Assembly (NCBI GenBank): GCA_030267965.1
Contig: BRYA01000665.1
Location: 2,394-29,598 of the forward strand
Direction of reading: 5' to 3'
DNA from: Triparma columacea
Lineage: Eukaryota; Sar; Bolidophyceae; Parmales; Triparmaceae
Length of the DNA: 27,205 nucleotides
Made by a program: the position numbers and the translations under genes. Position 1 is the stretch's first letter. The number at the start of each line of letters is the position of its first letter. A model generated the notes under the pieces. It ran no database searches and was not told where the DNA came from. It saw only the letters and a program-made list of their open reading frames with translations. Below, piece by piece: positions 1 through 7,848 of this stretch.

Positions 1-1375
1 GAACAAACACATGACAACAACAAGCCATTGTACACTGTACCTTCCTGTCAAAGAGTCACCTAACACACATCTTCAATCGCACTCGATATTCCCCCCCCCC
101 CCCTCCTCTCCCCCCCTCGCACACACATTCGATGATGCAGGTAAGGAAGGAAGAAGGAGTGGTATTGCAAAGTTGTTGGAGATGTTGAATGTTGTTTGTT
201 CCAAGGATGTAAATATACCACAAGATAAACACCTTATGATATGCGACGTGCATTTCGGAGACACGCGCAATGATATAACGCCAGTTAGCAAAATGGCTGC
301 CAAACGACCATACTGAGGAACAAACACATGACAACAACAAGCTGTAGTAGTTTGACACTGTACCTTTCTGTCTAAGAGTCACCTAACACCCATCTTTAAT
401 CGCACTCGACATCCCCCCCTCCCCCTCTCCTCCCCCTCGCACACACATTCGATGATGCAGGTAAGAAAGGAAGGAAAGATGGAGAGGTTTGCAAAGTCTT
501 TTGATGTTGAATGTTGTTTGTTCCGCTGATGTAAATATACCATAAGAACAGACGGTATATGATACGCGACGTGCATTTCGGAGACACGCGCAATGATTTA
601 ACGCCAGTAACCGCTAAATGGCTGCCAAACGACCATACTGAGGAACAAACACATGACAACAACAAGCTGTTATTACTTCACACTGTACCATCCTGTCTAA
701 GAGTCACCTAACACACATCTTCAATCGCACTCGATATCCGTCGTTATTCTCCCCTCCTCGCACACACATTCGATGATGCAGGTAAGGAAGGAAAGAAGGA
801 GAGATATTGCAAAGTTGTTGGAGATGTTGAATGTTGTTTGTTCCGCTGATGTAAATATACCACAAACTTGCATTTGATATGATATGCGACATGCATTTCG
901 GAGACACGCGCAATGATATAACGCCAGTGAATTAAATGGCTGCCAAACGACCATACTGAGGAACAAACACATGACAACAACAAGCTGTTATTACTTCACA
1001 CTGTACCTTCCTGTCGAAGAGTCAACTAACACACATCTTCAATCGCACTCGATATTCCCCCCCCCCCCCTCCTCCTCCCCCTCGCACACACATTCGATGA
1101 CGCAGGTAAGAAAGGAAGGAAAGATGGAGAGGTTTGCTAAGTCTTTGAGATGTTGATTGTCGTTTGTTCCAAGGATGTAAATATACCACAATTTCGTTTC
1201 TTCATATGATATGCGACGTGCATTTCGGAGATACGCGCAATGATTAAACGCCAGCAATTTGTAAATGGCTGCCAAACGACCATACTGAGGAACAAACACA
1301 TGACAACAAGACGCTGTTAATTTCACACTGTACCTTCCTGTCGAAGAATCAACTAACACACATCTTCAATCGCAC
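1..1375. repeat. Satellite-like tandem array, four complete units of about 320 bp plus a partial fifth
   Basis: Units begin at 1, 318, 643, 961 and 1290, each with gaacaaacacatgacaacaa, giving lengths of 317, 325, 318 and 329; the fifth stops matching near 1375. The array may extend left of the window. Each unit has the same order of conserved blocks: the start block, cactgtacc, a C-rich tract, cgcacacacattcgatg, gcaggtaag, atgtaaatatacca, tgcatttcggaga and aaatggctgccaaacgacca. The blocks are separated by short pockets that differ in every unit. Open frames here are repeated with the unit, change frame and show no protein family, so I do not call genes. The origin could be a satellite, a degraded element array or duplicated intron-like sequence. 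Confidence 0.93.
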
Positions 1376-1580
1376 CCAAGGAGGGGAAATGGGGGGAATT
1401 TTCTACAATACAGTCAAAGACAAATTAAGCAATATAGTTTGCAGTGATATCAATTGCTTATTTTTTGCTACTTTTTTTGATGTCCAATCAATTGCTTATC
1501 AATTCCTTAAAGCCGCCGTAATACTGCTAACCTCTTTTGCGCCATGCGTGTCAACTTTGGTTAGATGCGTCCCCCTCCTC
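1376..1580. other. Spacer and probable 3' UTR of the thioredoxin-like gene
   Basis: This stretch lies between the satellite array and the stop codon of the minus-strand thioredoxin-like gene. It is AT-rich in the middle and holds a 13-bp direct repeat, atcaattgcttat, at 1449-1461 and 1487-1499. I see no gene in it. It most likely serves as the 3' UTR and termination region of the minus-strand gene. Confidence 0.5.
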
Positions 1581-2588
1581 CTACATCCCGTTCGTAATGA
1601 ATTGCGTCAAGTCATCCTCCCTGTAGCCCTTGTCAGCAGCGTCACCAGACTCTCCCTCGTAAAGCTTCCACTCCCCCCCACCCCTCTTAACCATGACGCT
1701 GGGGTAAAAACTTAGCCCGAATATCTTGGCGGCATCCTGCCAAATTTCACCTGAAACCAAATCATTCACGTGGAACATCCTTATAACATCACCGGAGCTT
1801 GAGGGGGCACCGTTTAGAGAGGACGTAATACTCTCCCATGCTGGTAGGAACCTCCTACAGGCACTGCACATGCTTTGGGAGGAGAGAGAGGGGGGGGGGG
1901 GGGCGAAGGAACAAAAGGGTTAGGTTCGAATTAGGGGGGGGGAGGAGAGAGAGAGAGAGAGAGGAGGGAGATGCGCGATACTAGGCCCTAAATTGACAGT
2001 AAAACAAGCTCACCTCCAATGCACTAGGAGGACCCCAACCTCGTTCTCCCTAACGGTATCGAGCTGAGCAAGGTCAGTTAAGGGTGTGGCTTCACCAATA
2101 GAGGGAATATCGACAACCTCATCCATGTGGCGGTGTAGGCGGCCTTGCCTCCTTCGTGAATCCCTATGATTCCTACTGCCCCTACGATCCCTACCGAAAT
2201 CGAGGTCATCGTCGTCAGCTGAGGGGTCAAGGTCATCTCTTGAGAAACGCTTGACAGGATCAAACAAAGTGGGGTCTCGAATCCTTCGTTCCCTACCGGA
2301 ATCTCGCTTAGTGAGGTCAAGGTCATCTCTTGAGAGACGCTTGACAGACTCATACGGAGTGGGGTCTCGCATCCCTCGTGGAGCATCCAGGACAACGTCA
2401 TCGTCGTCGTCTTGTGAGGGATTTTCAGAGAAGGATGGAAGGAAGGACAATAAGAAAACGGCAATCATCAGAATCACGACAGTTATCAGCAAATAACGAC
2501 TAGTAGTTGAACGACGGTGCTTGGATACATAGTTAGGGTTTACGTAGGAGGGAAGGGGGGGCGTGCGAGCTGGAGGACGTCGCTGCAT
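1581..2588 (-). CDS. Membrane-anchored thioredoxin/PDI-like protein, two exons
   Basis: Exons are 2588..2014 and 1872..1581, joined over a 141-nt intron (phase 2), giving 288 residues. A proline- and arginine-rich N-terminus is followed by a transmembrane segment at about residues 32-50, so it is probably a type II protein with its C-terminal domain in the lumen. A charged spacer follows, with two tandem 30-residue units (RDPTPYESVKRLSRDDLD and RDPTLFDPVKRFSRDDLD). The C-terminal thioredoxin-like domain contains LLVHWSMCSACRRFLPAW, where CSAC (about 194-197) sits at the place of the CxxC redox site; the splice junction falls just before it. Later YPSVMV matches the beta-strand after the cis-proline of the fold. 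Known members make or isomerise disulfides in the secretory pathway. That this one is redox active is inferred from the two cysteines. The intron has a very long C tract before its acceptor. Confidence 0.8.
2226..2374 (-). repeat. 90-bp internal duplication in the thioredoxin-like gene
   Basis: Two copies with a 90-bp period, 2226-2284 and 2316-2374, share gtcaaggtcatctcttgaga, cgcttgaca and gtggggtctcg. They encode the two RDPT...VKR.SRDDLD units in the charged spacer between the membrane anchor and the thioredoxin domain. The high nucleotide identity indicates a recent tandem duplication that kept the frame. Confidence 0.85.
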
Positions 2589-2824
2589 TGGGGAGAAATG
2601 GGGAATGACTAAAAAATCAAAATTCCAACCAGTTTTGTGGAATTCGACAAGTGGTCGAAATTCTGACCCTGATCTTACCTAACGGACCTTTATTTTACAA
2701 ACACGTGATTTTAGAAGATAGAGATCTATAGAAATACACTCTAATCAACGCAAACCCCCCTAAACTCATATTCCCTCCGACCTCCTTTGTCCCTCCTCTT
2801 CACCTTCTACCCAATTAATTGACC
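2589..2824. promoter_or_regulatory. Divergent promoter region between thioredoxin-like and coiled-coil genes
   Basis: The two genes start 236 bp apart and face away from each other, so both promoters and 5' UTRs must lie here unless a further upstream exon exists. The minus-strand side is AT-rich; the plus-strand side near 2760-2815 is pyrimidine-rich. I see no clear TATA box or operator. Confidence 0.5.
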
Positions 2825-4957
2825 ATGTCTGACAGTGACTCTGACGACTCGCTTCTAGGCGAGACAACATTTACAAGTAGAAGCTCGTCTCGTGTCGAAT
2901 CAAACAAGAAGATCTCCCTAAAGAGTAAATTTGAGGCCCTCGAGGCCGAGGCTACCGAGCGCATGGACAAGAGGATAAAGGTCGCTCAAGAGATGCAGCA
3001 GCAGACCGTCACGGCCCAGGAGGAGAGGGTAACGCTGACAGATTCACAGCTCAAGGACCTTGAGGCCACGCTGGAGACTGCGGGTCAGAGGAGGGATAGA
3101 CTGAGGGAGGAGGAAGAGGAGGAGGAGAAGGTGAGGAGGGCAAGGGGGAGAAGGAGACTATGGCAAGGAAATCAAGCAGGCATGTCTCACCCTTGCCCCC
3201 CCCTCCCCCCCTCCCCCCCGACCCTCAGCTCGATTCTGTCCACTTTGGAAGGACCTCAATGTTTGGCTGCCGCACCCTCTTCACTCCCCTAAAAAGCAAG
3301 AAGAAGCGCATCCCTTTAAAGTCCAACCTCCCCTCCTCCGTGAAGGACGCTCTCCGCGCCACCACCAAGGCCACCACTGGTCCCATATTCTGCTCCAAGG
3401 AGGGTAAGTCCACCATCTGTTCCTTGGACGGCGATGACAGGTCCTTCGCCGAGTCATACCTCATATCCGCGTCCCTCACTGCCACCGAGGACGTGTCCCG
3501 CTCGTCACTTACGAAGCTTTGCCTTGACCTGAACGTGTCTACCACCCTCGACCACTTCTTCACTTACATTGCGGCCGCCGAGGAGGGGGAGGGACAAGAG
3601 GAAGGGGGGCAAGGGGATGATGAGGACGAGGAAAATGGAGAGGTGATGAAGGTGGCGAACTTCAACGTTGCGAGGTGAGATGGATGGCGGGGCCGAGGAT
3701 CGCCCAGGTCACCCACAGAGTAATCCGAGCCCACCCCAATTCATTCTAATCTTTAAACCCCCCCCCCCCCCCTCTCCCTCCTCTCCCCCCTCCCGACGAA
3801 TCAGCCTCGTCTGTTTCCTCACTCTCTTCACTGGTACGTCAAAGTCTGACGTAGCCTTCCTCGCACGGCTCTCCGGTTCCTCACTAATCAAGGGCAACGT
3901 CCGTACAGTCTTCGAAGGAGCCTGGTTCAGGACAGTCAACGGGGTGGAAGGGAATTTGGGGGACATGGAGGGAGTCGAAGGCTTGGAGGTGAGAACAAAG
4001 AAGAAGGCAACACGGGAAGTGAGGGAAGAATGCACCGTAACTAATTTACTCACACTTGCCCCCCCGCCGCTCGTTTCGCCTTTTCACTCCTTTCAGGGTT
4101 GGAGCTTCGGGTTGGCATATGCCGTGATTCGGAACCTGCCTTTGTACACCGCCACCCACCCTTGCACCAAGTCCCTGGAGTTCACCGCCGGCCTTTGCAT
4201 CTCCTACCTCAACCAGGTCCTCAACCGGCCGCTTTCCAGGGTCTCGAACTCCTCCGACGCTACAACGCCTTACGCCCTTGAGAACAATGGTCTGGAGACT
4301 GCCGTAACCGTCCTTAAGGTGATCGAGTCTCCAAAGGGAAAGTCGTTGCTGTCCTCGGACAATACGGCGTCGGTGGTGGGGATCGTCACGGTTTTCGTTC
4401 AGGCCTGCGGGGCGCTTAAGCTGCAGGGAGGAAGGGGGGAGGGGAAGGGGGGAGATACATTCAGGGCAACGTGGATGGAGATCAGCGGACTCTGCGGCAG
4501 GTGAGGGGGGGGGGGAGGCGGGGGGGGGGGGAGATCAGGGCAAGCAATCACGGACAGACACCCCCAAGCACTAACACCCCTTTCCGAACCGCTCGACGAG
4601 TGTAGCATCAAGCACGGAGTCCAGGGGACCTTCATGGACGAGGGAGCGAGGAGACTTAAGGAGGGGCTAGGGCTGCTTGAAGGGTACTGCAGGTGGAGGG
4701 GGGAGAGGTGAGGAGAGACAAGACGCACCGCGAGAATGGGACCGCAGCGACGGCATTCATGACATGTATACAAACCCCCCCCCTCCCCACCTCGCTTTGC
4801 TCTGTCGCTCGCTCACAGGGGGTTGAAGAAAAAGGAGCAGAAAAAGCTTGAGATGTTTCAGGTCGGGAAGGAGGAGGAGGAGAAAAAGGGAGGAGACGAT
4901 GGCTCAAACGAGGACTCAAGTGCACCCGATGGACCTCCCCCATCCGCTGAGATATAA
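2825..4957 (+). CDS. Unrecognised coiled-coil and helical protein, six exons
   Basis: Proposed exons are 2825-3130, 3229-3674, 3805-3988, 4097-4500, 4606-4707 and 4819-4957, giving 526 residues and ending in TAA. I chose the ATG at 2825 because the same frame upstream offers only a TTG. The N-terminus is acidic and serine-rich (MSDSDSDDSLLGE), followed by a charged coiled coil of about residues 30-102 ending in a run of glutamates. A basic patch (KSKKKRIPLKS) precedes a mostly helical middle from about 150 to 450, with FLTLFTGTSKSDVAFLARL and GWSFGLAYAVIRNLP; this could be an alpha-solenoid, but I recognise no family. The tail is lysine- and glutamate-rich. Every junction joins in frame and restores hydrophobic helices. 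Several introns carry long C or G runs. Function unknown. Confidence 0.72.
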
Positions 4958-5344
4958 AATCAATGTGTTGAGTTTGCACCAAAAAGTCATATTCTTTCTC
5001 CCTCAGCTCCTTGACCTTTTTCCAAAGTCATTTTTGGGTTTCCTCATTCCTTTCCCAAGGTGAGAGAGAGCTCTTTTGTACCTCACCGCACACGCAACCT
5101 ATACATGATTCAAGGTGATCTCTTTTGCACCTCACCGCACACGCAAGTTATATGCGATGTTACCAATTTAGACGTGTGACTGCATCTCTTGTGCTTCTCG
5201 AACAAACCTGAAACTTTGCCTCACATTTCAGGGGCCCTCCAGCACACACACACACACTAACTCTCCCTTGCTCCCCAGCCCCCCCACCAATCATCTGATA
5301 AACCCATAAGCAACAAATAAAAGTCTTCCTAATCTTCAATTGCG
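4958..5344 (+). promoter_or_regulatory. Intergenic region with a candidate 5' UTR intron of the sulfotransferase gene
   Basis: No coding gene is visible. Good splice signals stand at 5060 (cccaag|gtgaga) and 5231 (cacatttcag|gggccc), which would define a 172-nt intron in the 5' UTR of the gene that starts at 5345. Inside it, ctcttttg-acctcaccgcac-acgcaa occurs at 5071-5097 and 5120-5146 (period 49), each copy preceded by caaggtga, so the donor-like site is itself duplicated. A short CA repeat follows near 5244-5258. The intron is a prediction; the direct repeat is seen. Confidence 0.45.
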
Positions 5345-7447
5345 ATGAAGAGGAAACCCGTGACAAGAGGGGGGTCTGAGATGCCAGCCTCCGGAGAGCT
5401 TGGTCATGAGGGTGAAGCGAGATCCAAGCGCATAGTAGGACTGCGGAGCCGTGTGCGCGGGCTAGTCAGGGCATTACTCGGCAGCAAATGTAAACGGTGG
5501 TTTGTTCTTTCCGCAGTCATCCTCGTTCTCCTAGTTTCCATCCCCCATGATGTTCCTGCTGCGGGAAGCCTCGCGGAAACAACGCTGGCGGCAACCACCA
5601 CCACTGTAACGCCTATGTCAGAGTCTAAAGCACTGCCGGCGGCAACCACCACTGTAACACCTACGTCAGAGTCCGAGGTGCACAGGGCGCAACAGAAACC
5701 AAAAACGTTTCCGGTGCACAGGGCGCAACAGAAACCAAAAACGTTTCCTTGTTTGATCTATCACCACATTCCTAAAACAGCGGGTAGGGCTATCCAATCT
5801 TGGATGGAGCAAGAGTATGGTATTCGATGCGTTGGTGCGTACAAAAATTTGAACAACAGGTGGGATTTTGAAGACGCGCCATTGTTGTGTGGTCACTGGA
5901 CCCCTAGCCTCCCAAACCCAAGGAACTGCGCAACAATGACAATCTTACGCGATCCCGTACAAAGAGTACTGTCTGCATTAAAGTTCCACGGACACGACCT
6001 ATCGCGTGCACACGCGCTCTTAGGAACGGATCAGGCACATCCTCGAACCTGTTGTGTTTACGAGTACAACAACGACATGGTTCGATTCCTGTCTGGCCAT
6101 TCAAATTGGGACCACTACAACCCCGACTACCTTACCCCGTTCCAACTCAACTCCACTCATCTCGAGAGAGCTAAAACAAATCTTAAAAAAGAGACAATCG
6201 TGTGTACTACAAGCACGCTTGAATCTTGCGTGCATCAGATTCGCGCAAAGCTCAGCTTTGTCAACACCCAAGCCAAGGCGCCCCTTGTGTCTACCCCTAA
6301 GCGCTACGTGATCGACGCGAGCGTCCAAACACTCATTGAAGAAGCAAATCAATGGGACATTGAGTTATATGATTACTTTAAGGTAAACTTAGCACTGCCG
6401 GCGGCAACCACCACTGTAACACCTACGTCAGAGTCCGAAGCACTGCCGGCGGCAACCACCACTGTAACGCCTACGTCAGAGTCTGTAGCACTGCCGGCGG
6501 CAACCACCACTGTAACACCTACGTCAGAGTCTGAAGCAACATTGTGCACATCCCAACTGCCGCCGCTGGCGCCGCATCAAGTGGGGGCGGGGCCCGGCAG
6601 CCCCCTCGGCGACCTTCCCTACTTCCTCCATATTGCCAAAGCGGGCGGAGAGGGGATGGGCAACAGGTTGAGTCAGCTTTACAATTCGCTGAACACTCAA
6701 CCAGGCAGGGTGTGCAACCATTTTGCCGCGCCTACGTCCGCTTACCCCAAGTGGGTTGCGGAGGACGCCAACAACATCGAGATAGCCGCAGAGCCGCATC
6801 CCGGTAAGCGTATAAGTAAGCCTTGCTGGTTGCACATGTCTGAGTCGCGGTATTTCCAAGAGGTGCCACCTCGGAAGCAGGTTACGCTGTTGAGGGATCC
6901 GGCCACCCACGTTATCTCGATGTACTTTCACTGCACCGAGTCACCCGCCCACGAGTCGCGGTGGAAGTTTATGCCAACATCGCTAAGCGAGTGGCTCAGG
7001 GAGTGGACTGAGATGCGAACGCACTTAAAAACGTGTCCGCCAGAAAAGGCAAATTCCCTCTTCAAATGCTATAACCCGATCAACATGCAGACGTCGTATG
7101 TGGGCGGCACTGGAGATCTGGACGAGAAGTTTGACGTCGTTGGGGTGATGGAGGAGTTCAACCTGAGCGCTTGTTTGATCGCTACCTCCGTGATGGGAAA
7201 GGTGCCACACGCGTGCAATTGCACGGCGGCAACGGAGCCCAAACCCGAAGTCATTAAAAAAATAAATGACCACGGTGTGGTTCATCACGGTAACACCTAT
7301 ATCACCACGGCCGAGGAGAGGGGGCTGATCGAGGCGCTTACGGACCAGGACCAGAAGCTGTACAACGCTGCCCTGCTGAAGTTCCGCCGCGACGTTAAAA
7401 ACGCGGAGCAGGCCTTTGGCGTGACGCTGTGCGGTGGCAAACAGTAA
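5345..7447 (+). CDS. Double-domain sulfotransferase-like type II membrane protein
   Basis: One uninterrupted frame of 700 residues. A basic cytosolic tail and a transmembrane anchor at about 52-66 predict a Golgi type II topology. A Thr/Ser/Pro-rich stem leads to domain 1 (about 136-350), which has YHHIPKTAGRAIQSWM, matching the 5'-phosphosulfate-binding loop, and TILRDPVQRVLSALKF at about 198, matching the 3'-phosphate motif. A second repeat-rich stem (about 350-397) leads to domain 2 (about 426-700), with YFLHIAKAGGEGMGN and VTLLRDPATHVISMYFH at about 513. Related sulfotransferases move sulfate from PAPS to glycans. In domain 2 the usual PKTAG/PKAGG lysine context is kept as AKAGG. Unlike most neighbours the coding part has no intron. 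Acceptor and activity are unknown; the family call rests on the paired motifs. Confidence 0.8.
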   Translation: MKRKPVTRGGSEMPASGELGHEGEARSKRIVGLRSRVRGLVRALLGSKCKRWFVLSAVILVLLVSIPHDVPAAGSLAETTLAATTTTVTPMSESKALPAATTTVTPTSESEVHRAQQKPKTFPVHRAQQKPKTFPCLIYHHIPKTAGRAIQSWMEQEYGIRCVGAYKNLNNRWDFEDAPLLCGHWTPSLPNPRNCATMTILRDPVQRVLSALKFHGHDLSRAHALLGTDQAHPRTCCVYEYNNDMVRFLSGHSNWDHYNPDYLTPFQLNSTHLERAKTNLKKETIVCTTSTLESCVHQIRAKLSFVNTQAKAPLVSTPKRYVIDASVQTLIEEANQWDIELYDYFKVNLALPAATTTVTPTSESEALPAATTTVTPTSESVALPAATTTVTPTSESEATLCTSQLPPLAPHQVGAGPGSPLGDLPYFLHIAKAGGEGMGNRLSQLYNSLNTQPGRVCNHFAAPTSAYPKWVAEDANNIEIAAEPHPGKRISKPCWLHMSESRYFQEVPPRKQVTLLRDPATHVISMYFHCTESPAHESRWKFMPTSLSEWLREWTEMRTHLKTCPPEKANSLFKCYNPINMQTSYVGGTGDLDEKFDVVGVMEEFNLSACLIATSVMGKVPHACNCTAATEPKPEVIKKINDHGVVHHGNTYITTAEERGLIEALTDQDQKLYNAALLKFRRDVKNAEQAFGVTLCGGKQ
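5582..5749 (+). repeat. Coding minisatellites in the first stem of the sulfotransferase
   Basis: Two 48-bp units lie at 5582-5629 (degenerate) and 5630-5677, the second encoding ALPAATTTVTPTSESE. They are followed by two 36-bp copies, 5678-5713 and 5714-5749, encoding VHRAQQKPKTFP twice and differing only at the last base. The Thr/Ser-rich units are likely O-glycosylated spacer between the membrane anchor and the first catalytic domain. Confidence 0.92.
6392..6535 (+). repeat. Three 48-bp coding repeats in the second stem of the sulfotransferase
   Basis: Units at 6392-6439, 6440-6487 and 6488-6535 each encode (A/V)LPAATTTVTPTSES plus one variable residue. They match the unit at 5630-5677 almost base for base, although 714 bp of domain 1 separate the two groups. 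They form the linker before domain 2. Confidence 0.95.
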
Positions 7448-7547
7448 GAAGGTTAAGGCCATCATCGAACATGTTAGGAGCAAGTTCCCGCATTTGGATC
7501 AGGTGCTCGAGAGGGTCAGTCATCTGGCGGATGTGGAGACCGAGTAG
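7443..7547 (+). other. Open +1 frame just after the sulfotransferase stop, possible lost C-terminus
   Basis: One base out of frame with the TAA at 7445-7447 there is an open stretch to TAG at 7545 that reads like protein: SKKVKAIIEHVRSKFPHLDQ followed by VLERVSHLADVETE. It forms an amphipathic helix-like sequence. It could be an older C-terminus cut off by a frameshift. The sequence aaca|gtaaga at the stop also resembles a donor, but I find no acceptor that restores the frame. Confidence 0.4.
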
Positions 7548-7641
7548 TGTGGATGGATGGAGGGTGGAGAGAGGGGAGGGGGGGGGGGGGTAGGACGTGA
7601 AATTAGTTGACGAAGGAATATCGTAAACTGTTGTGTTGAAA

Positions 7642-7791
7642 TATCACCACGGCCGAGGAGAGGGGGCTGATCGAGGCTCTAACGGACCAGGACCAGAAGC
7701 TGTACAACGCTGCCCTGCTGAAGTTTCGCCGCGACGTTAAAAATGCGGAACAGGCCTTTGGCGTGACGCTGTGTAGGACGTGGAATTTAAT
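7642..7791 (+). pseudogene. Duplicated 3' fragment of the sulfotransferase gene
   Basis: 7642-7772 repeats 7300-7430, the last part of domain 2 (ITTAEERGLIEALTDQDQKL onward to FGVTLC), with only a few, mostly third-position, differences. It has no start of its own. The frame runs on into RTWNLIKEGIS and a stop. The sequence after it (taggacgtggaattt... to gaaata) matches the one before it (7591-7641), so the duplicated block includes 3'-flanking DNA. Confidence 0.88.
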
Positions 7792-7848
7792 TAAGGAAGG
7801 AATATCATGAACTGTTGTTTTTGAAATACAATCCTTCTTTTCTACCCT

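Noticed and set aside
1..1375. CRISPR-like or phage array
   Set aside because: Units are about 320 bp with many conserved blocks, not short repeats with uniform spacers, and the DNA is eukaryotic.
1..1380. Several overlapping open frames of 60-108 codons on both strands
   Set aside because: They recur with the satellite unit in shifting frames, are low-complexity and match no family; they are by-products of the repeat.
3414..3440. Possible 27-nt intron in exon 2 of the coiled-coil gene (ggagg|gtaagt to gatgacag)
   Set aside because: Too short for a spliceosomal intron, and the sequence reads as normal protein in frame.
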